Shown here piece after piece: positions 55,709-64,000 of a stretch of 64,000 bases of DNA; the first letter of the stretch is position 1; the number at the start of each line of letters is the position of its first letter. Position numbers and translations under genes: made by a program. Below the pieces are notes generated by a model. It made no database searches. It was not told where the DNA came from and saw nothing but the letters and a program-made list of their open reading frames with translations. Origin of the DNA: Pantoea alfalfae (GTDB lineage: Bacteria > Pseudomonadota > Gammaproteobacteria > Enterobacterales > Enterobacteriaceae); NCBI RefSeq assembly GCF_019880205.1, contig NZ_CP082292.1, forward strand, positions 434,001 to 498,000, read 5' to 3'.

Positions 55709-56887
55709 TTAACGCTCAACCAGCGCAATTTTGCGGTTGTAGAAGTTCATAAGCAGCGATATCAGCAGACTGATAATCAGGTAAACGCCCATTGTGATAG
55801 CAATTGTCTCAATAGCCTGACCGGTCTGATTCAGCACCGATCCCGCGAACAGCGACACCATATCGGGATAACCGATAGCAGCGGCCAGTGAGGAGTTCTT
55901 CACGATGTTCAGATACTGGCTGGTGAGCGGCGGAATAATGACGCGCATGGCCTGTGGAATAATCACCTGACGCAGCGTCACCGGATTCGGCAGACCCAGC
56001 GATCGTGCAGCTTCGTGCTGACCATGTGGCACCGACTGAATCCCGGATCGGATCACTTCAGCAATAAACGACGAGGTATAGATCGACAGTGCCAGCGTCA
56101 GTGCTGCCAGTTCCGGAATCATCACCGAGCCGCCACGGAAATTGAACCCGCGTAGTTGCGGCACATCCCAGTGCGTCGCTGCTCCAAACCCAAGGTGTGC
56201 AAGCAAAGGAAAGAGGATGAGCATTGCAACGGCTGCGGGCCATGTACGACGTAACTCACCGGTTTTCAGCTGATGCTGACGGTTAAAGCGGTACAGGCCA
56301 TAGCTGACAGCCACGGCCAGCAGCAGTGCGATAACAAACGGCCAGCTGCCTGGTGCATAGGTTGGCCACGGGACGTAGAGTCCGCGATTGCTGACATAGG
56401 CCAGGTCGAACGCATTCAGCGCCTGACGTGGGCCTGGCAGATTGCGTAATACCGCGAAGTACCAGAAGAAGATTTGCAGCAGAGGGGGGATATTACGGAA
56501 GGTTTCGATATAGATATTCGAGAGTTTCCGCAGCAGCCAGTTGTCAGAAAGACGGGCAAGACCGACCGCAAAGCCGAGAATTGACGCAAAAACAATACAG
56601 AGTGCAGAAACCAACAGCGTGTTGGTTAATCCGACCAGAAACACGCGTGCGTAGGTATCTCCCTCCGTGTACTCTATCAGATGCTGAACGATGCCGAAGC
56701 CGGCAGTGCGCTCAAGAAATCCAAACCCTGATGTAATGCCGCGATTGGCGAGGTTAATGATGGTGTTATGTACCAGATAACCCACCACACCAAGCACCGC
56801 GACGACGGCGATGAACTGATAAATCCAGGCGCGAACCGTGGGATTACCAAATGAAAAATCCCTTTTCACGGTTGGGCGTTGTGACAT
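55709..56887 (-). CDS. yhdX: Polar amino acid ABC transporter, permease (AapQ-type)
   Basis: Second permease, 392 residues. It shows the conserved FVGLTNTLLVSALCIVFASILGF segment over residues about 86-108 and the EAA loop HGQHEAARSLGLPNPVTLRQVIIPQA in the C-terminal part, with many hydrophobic helices between. It pairs with yhdY as a heterodimeric channel. Confidence 0.94.
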   Translation of the reverse strand: MSQRPTVKRDFSFGNPTVRAWIYQFIAVVAVLGVVGYLVHNTIINLANRGITSGFGFLERTAGFGIVQHLIEYTEGDTYARVFLVGLTNTLLVSALCIVFASILGFAVGLARLSDNWLLRKLSNIYIETFRNIPPLLQIFFWYFAVLRNLPGPRQALNAFDLAYVSNRGLYVPWPTYAPGSWPFVIALLLAVAVSYGLYRFNRQHQLKTGELRRTWPAAVAMLILFPLLAHLGFGAATHWDVPQLRGFNFRGGSVMIPELAALTLALSIYTSSFIAEVIRSGIQSVPHGQHEAARSLGLPNPVTLRQVIIPQAMRVIIPPLTSQYLNIVKNSSLAAAIGYPDMVSLFAGSVLNQTGQAIETIAITMGVYLIISLLISLLMNFYNRKIALVER

Positions 56888-56955
56888 GTTGAAACCTCAG
56901 TAACGAAAGCCGGGGTAGGGCACCGCAGAATACGGTGCCCGATTGGTGAGGTCTG

Positions 56956-57981
56956 TTAACGTACCGGTGGTGCGTATTGAATCCCGCCCTGGTTCCACAA
57001 CGCATTCTGACCGCGCGCGATCTTCAGTGCACTGTCTTTACCGACGTTGCGGTCAAAGCTTTCCTGATAGTTGCCGACCTGTTTGATGATGTTGTAGGCC
57101 CACTTATTATCCAGCTTCAGATCTTTACCAAAATCACCCTCAGCACCCAGCAGATGCGCCATATCTGGCGTGGTCGGCTTAGCTGTCATCTGATCAACGT
57201 TCTTCGAGTTGATGCCCATCTCTTCGGCATTCAGCATGGCGTAAAGCGACCATTTGACGATGGTGAACCAGTCATCATCGCCACGACGCACCAGCGGTCC
57301 CAGCGGCTCTTTGGAGATCACTTCTGGCAGGACGATAAACTCGTCAGGTTTGCCGAGCTTAATACGCAAGGCATAAAGCTGAGACTGATCGGACGCCAGC
57401 GTATCGCAGCGACCGCTGTCCAGCGCCTTAGCAGATTCGTCAGAGCGATCAAAGGTCACCGGCGTATATTGCATTTTGTTGGCTTTGAAGAAGTCTGCCA
57501 CGTTCAGCTCGGTGTCGGTTCCAGCCTGAATACAGACGGTGGCACCATCCAGCTCTTTCGCACTTTTAAGTCCGGCTTTCTGGTGAGTCAGGAAGCCGAT
57601 GCCGTCGTAATAGTTCACGCCCGCAAACAGGAAGCCCATGCCGCCATCACGCGATGAGGTCCAGGTGGTGTTACGTGAAAGTACATCCACTTCGCCTGAC
57701 TGCAGCGCGGTAAAACGCTCTTTCGCGGTCAGCGGGGTGTATTTCACTTTGGTCGCATCGCCGAATACCGCGGCAGCAGCAGCACGACACACATCCACAT
57801 CGATACCGGTAAACTTGCCGCCAGCATCTGCATAGGAGAAGCCCGGCAGGCCGTCACTGATACCACATTGAACAAAACCTTTTTTCTTAATCGCATCCAG
57901 TGTGGTGCCTGCGTGTGCCTGCTGAGCAATGGCAACCAGCGAGGCGGCAGCGATCAGCGTAGAGAGCATCATCTTTTTCAT
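56956..57981 (-). CDS. yhdW: Polar amino acid ABC transporter, periplasmic binding protein
   Basis: Periplasmic solute-binding protein, 341 residues, with signal peptide MKKMMLSTLIAAASLVAIAQ cut near QAHA-GTT (residue 24). The domain is SBP_bac_3 (VQCGISDGLPGFSYADAGGKFTGIDVDVCRAAAAAVFGD). The gene is intact here, whereas its K-12 counterpart is usually annotated as degraded. It heads the operon and has a sigma-54 promoter upstream. Confidence 0.93.
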   Translation of the reverse strand: MKKMMLSTLIAAASLVAIAQQAHAGTTLDAIKKKGFVQCGISDGLPGFSYADAGGKFTGIDVDVCRAAAAAVFGDATKVKYTPLTAKERFTALQSGEVDVLSRNTTWTSSRDGGMGFLFAGVNYYDGIGFLTHQKAGLKSAKELDGATVCIQAGTDTELNVADFFKANKMQYTPVTFDRSDESAKALDSGRCDTLASDQSQLYALRIKLGKPDEFIVLPEVISKEPLGPLVRRGDDDWFTIVKWSLYAMLNAEEMGINSKNVDQMTAKPTTPDMAHLLGAEGDFGKDLKLDNKWAYNIIKQVGNYQESFDRNVGKDSALKIARGQNALWNQGGIQYAPPVR

Positions 57982-58071
57982 AAAGCATCCTGTGTGGCGG
58001 GATCATGTTGTTATGTTTGCGCACTTTAGTGTGCGTTTTTCCTGTCTGTGGCGGTCAGCCATTCACGACTC

Positions 58072-58087
58072 TGCAAAGCTGATGCCA
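58072..58087 (-). promoter_or_regulatory. Putative sigma-54 promoter of the amino acid transporter operon
   Basis: On the minus strand TGGCAT-N5-TTGCA (58087 to 58072) matches the RpoN -24/-12 consensus with the required 10 nt between GG and GC. It lies about 90 nt before yhdW. Transcription would start near 58062. Confidence 0.7.
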
Positions 58088-58162
58088 GGTTTGCAGGATC
58101 CTGAATTCGTATGAAAGAACGGTTAATAATCAGAAGCACCTGGAAAGTTTCGCTAATATGGC

Positions 58163-58177
58163 GCACCAAAAGGAAGC
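58163..58177. promoter_or_regulatory. NtrC-like half-palindrome
   Basis: GCACC-AAAAG-GAAGC against GCACC-N5-GGTGC: one perfect and one weak half (3 of 5). About 100-115 nt upstream of the predicted sigma-54 start. Confidence 0.4.
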
Positions 58178-58193
58178 AATGCGAGTCGACCCG

Positions 58194-58208
58194 ATCACAT
58201 TTAGTGCA
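58194..58208. promoter_or_regulatory. NtrC-like half-palindrome, distal
   Basis: Minus strand reads TGCACTAAATGTGAT: the left half matches the NtrC consensus (TGCACTAAA) and the right half is weak. About 130-145 nt upstream of the sigma-54 start. Confidence 0.35.
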
Positions 58209-58259
58209 AATAGTTTCACTAGATGAGAGCAGTGTGAGCGCTCGCTCAGGCAGAAATGT

Positions 58260-58505
58260 ATGAAAGGAAGGCGTTACTTTTTTATGCGCAGGAAGTCACA
58301 TGCCCAGCAGTGGCGGGCACAGGCAGCAAGACGGGCGACAGAACATTACTTAAATCAAATCCAGGCGGACAAAAGCGAGAAGGTGAAATATCACACCAGC
58401 GATTGCAACTATAGTTACCATACGGCAGGCAACTGTTTCACGCTTCCTGCCGTTACTTTGTGCGATGACGCACAAATAAAAACGCCAGCCCGAAGGCTGG
58501 CGTGA
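58260..58505 (+). CDS. Doubtful small ORF between the aap and fis operons
   Basis: An 81-codon frame starting MKGRRYFFMRRKSHAQQWRAQ. I recognise no family. The N-terminal half is basic and could be helical; the rest has mixed composition and runs through the fis terminator hairpin at 58474-58502. Poor ribosome-binding site. It may be a chance frame; the 57982-58525 gap otherwise holds the sigma-54 promoter, NtrC-like sites and the fis terminator. Confidence 0.15.
   Translation: MKGRRYFFMRRKSHAQQWRAQAARRATEHYLNQIQADKSEKVKYHTSDCNYSYHTAGNCFTLPAVTLCDDAQIKTPARRLA
58474..58502 (-). terminator. fis terminator
   Basis: Minus strand: CGCCAGCC-TTCG-GGCTGGCG followed by TTTTTATTT, about 23 nt after the fis stop. 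Confidence 0.88.
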
Positions 58506-58525
58506 TTAACAGACAGAACTAAAAA

Positions 58526-58822
58526 TCAGTTCATGCCGTATTTTTTCAATTTCTTACGCAGCGTACCGCGGTTGATACCCATCATCAGGGCAGCACGGGT
58601 CTGGTTGCCACGGGTATACTGCATCACCATGTCCAACAGAGGCTGCTCGACTTCAGCCAAAACCAGCTCATACAGGTCGCTCACATCCTGACCATTCAGT
58701 TGAGCAAAATAGTTCTTCAGTGCCTGTTTAACCGAATCACGCAAAGGTTTTTGAGTTACCTGATCCTGTGAGTTAACGGTAGAAACGGTCAGTACGTCAG
58801 AATTTACGCGTTGTTCGAACAT
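58526..58822 (-). CDS. fis: DNA-binding protein Fis
   Basis: Nucleoid protein and activator of rRNA promoters, abundant in early growth. The 98-residue sequence includes the N-terminal invertase-stimulating arms, the dimer core and the C-terminal helix-turn-helix ([23 protein letters not shown] is the last 23; key turn GIN, recognition helix RGTLRKKL). It follows dusB by 23 nt in the same operon. Confidence 0.97.
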   Translation of the reverse strand: MFEQRVNSDVLTVSTVNSQDQVTQKPLRDSVKQALKNYFAQLNGQDVSDLYELVLAEVEQPLLDMVMQYTRGNQTRAALMMGINRGTLRKKLKKYGMN

Positions 58823-58845
58823 AGTTCTTTCAGCTCTTTATTTCG

Positions 58846-59811
58846 TTACGCAAGATTTTCGAAGTATGCCTCCAACGCCTCCAGCTGTTCGCTGGCATCC
58901 TCTATGGCGTTGAATGTGCGCCGAAACTGGTCATTCGGGGCGTGCTCCTGCAGGTACCAGGAGACGTGCTTTCGCGCTATACGGTATCCCTTGCCTGAAC
59001 CGTAAAAGTCGTGCAGCTCACGTATATGCGAAACAAGCAAGCGCTTGACCTCTGCCATCGGCAGCGGGGCAAGCAACTCCCCAGTGTCCAGATAATGCTG
59101 GATTTCCCGGAAGATCCACGGTCTTCCCTGAGCAGCGCGTCCTATCATCAGAGCATCGGCCCCTGTATAGTCGAGCACCGCTCTGGCTTTATGCGGGTCA
59201 GTTATGTCTCCATTCGCGATAATCGGAATGGAGACACTCTGCTTAACTGTCCGAATGCTGTCATACTCAGCTTCTCCGTTGAACAGGCAGGCACGAGTGC
59301 GACCATGTATCGTCAGAGCCTGTATACCGCAGCGTTCAGCCAATTGGGCAATCGCGACACAGTTCCTGTTTTCAGGATCCCAGCCAGTACGAATTTTCAG
59401 CGTGACCGGCACGTTCACTGCATTAACCACTGCGGAGAGAATGGACTCCACCACGGTGGGATATTGCAATAAGGCTGAACCCGCCATTTTGCGGTTAACC
59501 TTCTTGGCAGGGCATCCCATATTAATGTCGATGACCTGTGCACCAGCCTCGACATTAATGCGTGCAGCTTGCGCCATTTCACTGGGATCGCAACCGGCAA
59601 TTTGCACGGCGCGAATGCCTGGCTCATCACTGTGAACCATACGTAATCGAGATTTGTCGCTAGCCCAGACTTCCGGGTTAGAAGACAGCATCTCAGAAAC
59701 TGCCATGCCTGCACCCATTTCGTGACACAGCGTCCTGAACGGCCTGTCGGTAATACCGGCCATCGGTGCTGCAATCAGTCGATTTCTCAGCTGGAGGTTT
59801 CCAATACGCAT
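58846..59811 (-). CDS. dusB: tRNA-dihydrouridine synthase B
   Basis: FMN enzyme that reduces U17 to dihydrouridine in tRNA D-loops. TIM-barrel domain with [16 protein letters not shown] near the N-terminus and the catalytic cysteine C100 in [20 protein letters not shown], followed by a C-terminal helical domain. Length 321, equal to E. coli. The frame is open upstream, but homology ([10 protein letters not shown]) fixes the ATG at 59811. Confidence 0.96.
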   Translation of the reverse strand: MRIGNLQLRNRLIAAPMAGITDRPFRTLCHEMGAGMAVSEMLSSNPEVWASDKSRLRMVHSDEPGIRAVQIAGCDPSEMAQAARINVEAGAQVIDINMGCPAKKVNRKMAGSALLQYPTVVESILSAVVNAVNVPVTLKIRTGWDPENRNCVAIAQLAERCGIQALTIHGRTRACLFNGEAEYDSIRTVKQSVSIPIIANGDITDPHKARAVLDYTGADALMIGRAAQGRPWIFREIQHYLDTGELLAPLPMAEVKRLLVSHIRELHDFYGSGKGYRIARKHVSWYLQEHAPNDQFRRTFNAIEDASEQLEALEAYFENLA

Positions 59812-59849
59812 GAAGTCAGAATGGCCATACTGTGTCTGCAAGGCGGCGT

Positions 59850-59878
59850 ATATTACGCATTTTTGCAGGAAGATGAAA
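59850..59878 (-). promoter_or_regulatory. dusB-fis promoter
   Basis: Minus strand: TTTCAT (59878-59873), 17 nt, TAATAT (59855-59850), in a context almost identical to the E. coli fis promoter (AATGCGTAATATACGCC). The GC-rich discriminator is kept. The AT-rich stretch upstream (about 59920-60000) could hold Fis and IHF sites. I see no gene in 59812-60178. Confidence 0.8.
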
Positions 59879-60178
59879 GGCCAAACTTTGAACAATCAGC
59901 AAGAAAGATCAATGAAATCCGGATGATGATCGATGCTATTCATTATTATTATTAAATAACAATGATTTAGCTATTTATGCTGAAATTGTGAGCAAAAGTT
60001 TTTCCAGAAAAGTACGTCAATTCGCCAGATAAAAAACGTCACATGCCGTGATTAACGATACAAGCATCCATTTCAAATCGGGAAAGCCCGCAACTTACGC
60101 TACGGGTTGGCTGAATATTCTGTTAAGCCGCTTTGTTACGACGACGGCGATATCAGTGCAAACGGACAAACGCAAAAA

Positions 60179-61060
60179 TCAGGATTTAATCCCGGTAATC
60201 CGGCACCATTCCTCTTTAACCGCAACCGGGTCGAGCGTGAACGCGCTGACATACGCTTCGCAGACGCTCTCTGCCTGGCTCTCTAACACGCCCGAGAGGC
60301 CCAGATGACCGCCAGACTTCGGCAGTACACCGATCAGCGGGGCCAGTTCACGTAGCGGGCCGGCCAGGATATTGGCCACCACCACATCAGCCTGCAGATT
60401 TTCGGGTTGCTGGTGGGGCAGATAGAGCGACAGGCGATCGGAGACGCCGTTGCGCTCAGCATTATCCCGGCTGGCCTGAATAGCCTGCGGATCGATATCA
60501 ATCCCGATCGCCTGAGCCGCGCCCAGCTTCAGTGCGGCGATCGCCAGGATCCCCGAACCACAGCCGAAATCGATCACCGTTTTGCCTTCCAGATCCAGCC
60601 CATCGAGCCAGGTCAGGCAGAGCGAGGTAGTCGGATGGGTACCGGTTCCAAATGCCAGACCGGGATCGAGCATTACGTTGACGGCATCAGGATCCGGCAC
60701 ATCACGCCAGCTCGGACAGATCCAGAGACGTTCGCCGAAGCGCATCGGGTGGAAGTTCTCCATCCATTCGCGCTCCCAGTCTTTATCCTCGATCTGCTCG
60801 ATCCGGTGACGAAAACCGTCTCCCAGCAGCGGATGTTGTGTCAGTTCGGCAGTAATCAGGGCCATATCCGTTTCTGCATCGAACAGGCCGATAACGTCGG
60901 TATCGCCCCACAGGCGCGTTTCGCCTGGCAGCGGCTCATACACCGGCGTGTCGTTGGTATCCTGAAAGGTGACTGAAACCGCACCGATCTCCATCAGCGC
61001 ATCGCTCAGCATTTCCGCATGTTCACCTGAGCTGTTAATTTTGATTTGAATCCACGGCAT
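60179..61060 (-). CDS. prmA: Ribosomal protein L11 methyltransferase
   Basis: Trimethylates lysines and the N-terminus of L11. The N-terminal L11-recognition domain ([18 protein letters not shown]) covers residues about 1-60. The SAM-dependent domain has [20 protein letters not shown] (about 163-182) and [15 protein letters not shown]. Length 293, as in E. coli. I start at 61060; the open frame upstream to 61117 adds residues unlike the family. Confidence 0.96.
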   Translation of the reverse strand: MPWIQIKINSSGEHAEMLSDALMEIGAVSVTFQDTNDTPVYEPLPGETRLWGDTDVIGLFDAETDMALITAELTQHPLLGDGFRHRIEQIEDKDWEREWMENFHPMRFGERLWICPSWRDVPDPDAVNVMLDPGLAFGTGTHPTTSLCLTWLDGLDLEGKTVIDFGCGSGILAIAALKLGAAQAIGIDIDPQAIQASRDNAERNGVSDRLSLYLPHQQPENLQADVVVANILAGPLRELAPLIGVLPKSGGHLGLSGVLESQAESVCEAYVSAFTLDPVAVKEEWCRITGIKS

Positions 61061-61076
61061 AACGTCTCTCTTTCCG

Positions 61077-62522
61077 TCAATGTTGCGGCGCGTCCGCCAC
61101 GTGCGGCGCGCGTCCAAACAGGTTACCCACCAGAAATGCCAGCAGGCTTAAAAGCAGGGAGGGCACGATAGGGTGAAAACCCAGAATCTGCAGGTTAAGG
61201 CTCGCCATAAAAGCGTAGCAGCCTCCACCCACTACCATGCCGGTGATGGCGCCTGCGGCATTGGCACGTTCCCAGTAGAGGCCGAGAACCAGCGGCCAGA
61301 GGAAAACCGCCTCCAGGCCGCCAAATGCCAGCAGGTTGAGCCAGATAATCATATCGGGCGGATTCCAGGCCGCAATCAGCAGCAGGATACCCAGTGCGAA
61401 GGTAATGGTGCCAGATAACAGCCGCAGTCGCGTCTCATTTTCCAGCTGCTGCGGGGCGATACGCAGGTAGAGATCTTTAATCAGCGTGGCTGAAGCCTGT
61501 AACAGCTGGGCATTGATGGTCGACATAATTGCGGCCATCGGGGCCGCCAGGAACAGCCCGGCCGCTAACGGTGGCAGAACAGTAATCATCAGTGTCGGAA
61601 TAACGCTATCCGGCACGGCCAGATTCGGCAGTACCGCGCGGCCCAGCGCACCGGCCAGATGCATGCCCAGCATCAATACCACTACGACAATGGTGCCCAG
61701 AATAATGGCCCGATGGACGGCCTTACTGTCTTTATAAGAGATACAGCGCACCGCCGTATGCGGCAGGCCAATCACCCCAAAGCAGACCAGCACGACGAAC
61801 GAACTGAGGAAGGTTGGCGTAATAATCTCGCCCGGCCCCTGAGGGGACAGCAGAGCCGGATCGATGTCGTGCAGTTTCTGCACCGCCGTACTCAGGCCAC
61901 CTGCCTGATGAATCACTGCGAATAGCAGCAGAAAGGTGCCAATCAGCATCACAATGCCCTGCATGGCGTCGTTGAGCACACTGGCACGGAATCCACCGAA
62001 CGCGGTATAGAGCGCGATGGTGCCACCAAAAATCAGCAGGCCGGTGTCATAAGGAATGCCAGCGGCGGTTTCGAGCAGCCGCGCACCGCCAATAAACTGC
62101 ACCGTCATGGCACCGATAAAGGCAATCAGCAGACTCAGACTCGCCAGCCAGATCAGCAGCGGGCTTTGATAGCGGGCATAGAGCATATCATTCAGCGTCA
62201 CCGCATTGTGCTTACGTGCCAGAATGGCAAACTTTTTCCCCAGCACACCCAGCGATAGCCAGACGGCGGGCACCTGCACCATTGCCAGCAATACCCAGCC
62301 CAGTCCATATTTGTAGGCGGCACCGGGACCCCCAATAAATGAGCTGGCGCTGATATAGGTGGTAGTGAGCGTCATCGCCAGCACAAACCCGCCCATGGAG
62401 CGGCTGCCAAGGAAGTATTCAGTGAGGAAGCTGCCTTCGCGCTTTTTACGGACGGCAAACACCGATAGCGCGGCAATCAACACCAGATAAATCAGTAACG
62501 GCAGGATAATTTCACTGTTCAC
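61077..62522 (-). CDS. panF: Sodium/pantothenate symporter
   Basis: Sodium-coupled importer of pantothenate, the coenzyme A precursor; SSS/SLC5 family. The 481-residue protein (483 in E. coli) has about 12-13 membrane helices and the family block [27 protein letters not shown] over residues about 44-70. Its start overlaps the end of yhdT by 11 nt. Confidence 0.95.
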   Translation of the reverse strand: MNSEIILPLLIYLVLIAALSVFAVRKKREGSFLTEYFLGSRSMGGFVLAMTLTTTYISASSFIGGPGAAYKYGLGWVLLAMVQVPAVWLSLGVLGKKFAILARKHNAVTLNDMLYARYQSPLLIWLASLSLLIAFIGAMTVQFIGGARLLETAAGIPYDTGLLIFGGTIALYTAFGGFRASVLNDAMQGIVMLIGTFLLLFAVIHQAGGLSTAVQKLHDIDPALLSPQGPGEIITPTFLSSFVVLVCFGVIGLPHTAVRCISYKDSKAVHRAIILGTIVVVVLMLGMHLAGALGRAVLPNLAVPDSVIPTLMITVLPPLAAGLFLAAPMAAIMSTINAQLLQASATLIKDLYLRIAPQQLENETRLRLLSGTITFALGILLLIAAWNPPDMIIWLNLLAFGGLEAVFLWPLVLGLYWERANAAGAITGMVVGGGCYAFMASLNLQILGFHPIVPSLLLSLLAFLVGNLFGRAPHVADAPQH

Positions 62523-62754
62523 TTTGATCCTCCAGCGGCATGTCGCGGAAAATCACCCGCACCATCATCCAGCACAGAAAAATGAACAACAGGGGAGCAA
62601 ACAGGCAGGAGAGTTCAAACCAGCGCGGCAGGCCGGTAACACCGATTTCACTGCCACCCAGCCAGGCAGAGAGCCCCCAGGCAGCGAGCCAGAGCAGTGT
62701 GAGGTAAAGCGACCAGCGCGCCTCTTTATGTGCCTGTATAAAACGAGCATCCAT
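62512..62754 (-). CDS. yhdT: DUF997 membrane protein YhdT
   Basis: Small membrane protein of unknown function (DUF997) with two hydrophobic segments, 80 residues. Opens MDARFIQAHKEARWSLYLTL. Always next to panF in enterobacteria and overlapping it by 11 nt, which suggests a role as partner of PanF (inference). Confidence 0.92.
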   Translation of the reverse strand: MDARFIQAHKEARWSLYLTLLWLAAWGLSAWLGGSEIGVTGLPRWFELSCLFAPLLFIFLCWMMVRVIFRDMPLEDQSEQ

Positions 62755-62778
62755 GATTCAACCTTAACGCCAGCGGCA

Positions 62779-62804
62779 AAAGAAAAAGGCCGGATTAACC
62801 GGCC
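62779..62804 (-). terminator. accC terminator
   Basis: Minus strand: GGCCGG-TTAAT-CCGGCC followed by TTTTTCTTTT, about 22 nt downstream of the accC stop. Confidence 0.8.
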
Positions 62805-62826
62805 TCAGACTGACTCAGCGTTGCGA

Positions 62827-64000
62827 TTATTTCTCGTGCAAGCCGAGTTTTTTCTCCAGATAGTGGATATTGGTTCCACCGTGCTGGAAGTTTTCGTCGG
62901 ACATGATTTTCATCTGCAGTTCAACGTTGGTTTTGATACCGTCGATGATCAGTTCCGCCAGCGCATTTTTCATGCGAGCGATAGCCACGTCACGCGTTTC
63001 GCCATAGGTGATCAGCTTGCCGATCATGGAGTCGTAATAAGGCGGTACGGTGTAGCCTGAGTAAATATGCGACTCCCAGCGCACGCCAAAACCGCCTGGC
63101 GCGTGGAAGCGGGTGATTTTACCCGGGCTTGGCAGGAAGGTCACTGGATCTTCGGCGTTGATACGGCACTCGACCGCATGTCCGCGAATGATCACATCTT
63201 CCTGTTTAATTGACAGTGGCTGACCGGCAGCAATACGCAGTTGCTCTTTGATCAGGTCCACACCGGTGATCATCTCGGTTACCGGATGTTCTACCTGAAT
63301 ACGGGTGTTCATCTCAATGAAGTAGAACTCACCGTTTTCGTACAGGAACTCAAAGGTACCTGCGCCGCGATAGCCAATCTCAATACAGGCCTGGGAACAG
63401 CGGTTGCCGATAAAGCGACGCTGTTCTTCTGTGATGCCTGGGCCTGGCGCTTCTTCGACAACTTTCTGATGACGACGCTGCATGGAGCAGTCACGTTCGC
63501 CCAGATAGATCGCGTTGCCCTGACCGTCAGCCAGTACCTGAATCTCGATGTGGCGCGGGTTCTCCAGATACTTCTCCATGTAAACCATGTCGTTGTTGAA
63601 AGCCGCTTTGGCTTCCGCTTTCGTCATATTGATGGATTCTTCCAGATCTTTGTCGCCGCGCACTACGCGCATACCACGACCGCCGCCGCCGCCAGACGCT
63701 TTGATGATGACCGGATAACCGATGCGCTTGGCAAAGGCACGGTTTTTTTCCATATCATCCGTCAGCGAACCGTCAGAACCGGGTACGGTCGGGACGCCGG
63801 CTTTCTTCATCGCATTGATTGCAGAAACTTTGTCACCCATCAGGCGAATGGTGTCTGCTTTCGGGCCGATAAAGATAAAGCCGGAGCGCTCAACCTGCTC
63901 AGCAAAATCGGCATTCTCAGAGAGGAAGCCGTAGCCGGGGTGAATCGCCACCGCGCCGGTGATCTCTGCTGCAGAGATCAGCGCCGGGATGTTGAGGTAA
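62827..64000 (-). CDS. accC: Biotin carboxylase AccC (5' end cut by window edge)
   Basis: Biotin carboxylase subunit of acetyl-CoA carboxylase; carboxylates the biotin of AccB with ATP and bicarbonate, the first step of fatty acid synthesis. The window holds about 390 residues, corresponding to E. coli residues about 60-449. Visible blocks: [18 protein letters not shown], the ATP-grasp loop [10 protein letters not shown], the [17 protein letters not shown] [28 protein letters not shown] with metal and catalytic residues, and the C-terminus [11 protein letters not shown]. accB would lie upstream, outside the window. Confidence 0.97.
   Translation of the reverse strand, partial: YLNIPALISAAEITGAVAIHPGYGFLSENADFAEQVERSGFIFIGPKADTIRLMGDKVSAINAMKKAGVPTVPGSDGSLTDDMEKNRAFAKRIGYPVIIKASGGGGGRGMRVVRGDKDLEESINMTKAEAKAAFNNDMVYMEKYLENPRHIEIQVLADGQGNAIYLGERDCSMQRRHQKVVEEAPGPGITEEQRRFIGNRCSQACIEIGYRGAGTFEFLYENGEFYFIEMNTRIQVEHPVTEMITGVDLIKEQLRIAAGQPLSIKQEDVIIRGHAVECRINAEDPVTFLPSPGKITRFHAPGGFGVRWESHIYSGYTVPPYYDSMIGKLITYGETRDVAIARMKNALAELIIDGIKTNVELQMKIMSDENFQHGGTNIHYLEKKLGLHEK

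Overview
The window is a chromosomal core segment of a gamma-proteobacterium of the order Enterobacterales. Gene order follows the E. coli 72-74 min region almost gene for gene (kefGB-slyD-fkpA, str, S10, spc and alpha operons, trkA-rsmB-fmt-def, the aroE cluster, an rrnD-position rRNA operon, fis-dusB, panF-accC). The 16S rRNA variable regions look, from memory and without a search, most like the Pantoea agglomerans group or a close relative such as Erwinia. That assignment is inference.

Layout. 1-1001: 5' part of yheT (minus). 1002-6619: an inserted block absent from this place in E. coli, with a LysE-type exporter, a LacI-type regulator and a complete taurine-sulfonate operon tauABCD, ending in a 288-bp repeat with imperfect terminal inverted repeats. 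6620-15332: yheS, kefG-kefB-yheV, slyD, slyX, fkpA (with a sigma-E-type promoter), yheO and the tRNA thiolation genes tusDCB. 15355-19930: str operon (rpsL, rpsG, fusA, tufA). 20027-21549: bfd and bfr (iron, with a Fur-box-like site) and a lone prepilin peptidase. 21734-26948: S10 promoter, L4-type attenuator leader and S10 operon, closed by a strong terminator. 27116-28606: an amidohydrolase of the 8-oxoguanine deaminase type with an N-terminal twin-arginine-like extension, placed between the S10 and spc operons. 28658-37429: a possible short RNA, then the spc and alpha operons. 37487-38742: yhdN, zntR and arfA, whose reading frame runs through a hairpin without a stop codon. 38568-43326 (minus): mscL, trkA, rsmB, fmt, def. 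43442-47236: dprA, smg, yrdD, tsaC, aroE, yrdB, with yrdA convergent. 47897-53666: rRNA operon in the order 16S, tRNA-Glu, 23S, 5S, tRNA-Thr, 5S. 53776-58208 (minus): a four-gene polar amino acid ABC transporter with a sigma-54 promoter and NtrC-like sites. 58474-64000 (minus): fis, dusB, prmA, panF, yhdT and the 3' part of accC.

How it works together. Most of the window is translation machinery: rRNA, two tRNAs, about 30 ribosomal proteins, EF-G, EF-Tu, tRNA and rRNA modification enzymes, formylation and deformylation of the initiator Met, and ribosome rescue by ArfA. SecY and the RNA polymerase alpha subunit are embedded in it. Around this core lie potassium and osmotic homeostasis (kefGB, trkA, mscL), iron storage and release (bfr, bfd), nutrient scavenging (tauABCD for sulfur, the aap-like transporter for nitrogen) and precursor metabolism (aroE, panF, accC).

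I see no CRISPR array, prophage, toxin-antitoxin pair or new defence system. The points most worth a second look are the amidohydrolase at the S10/spc junction, the possible ~50-nt RNA next to it, the stop-less arfA, and the inverted-repeat elements in the rRNA operon spacers and after tauD.
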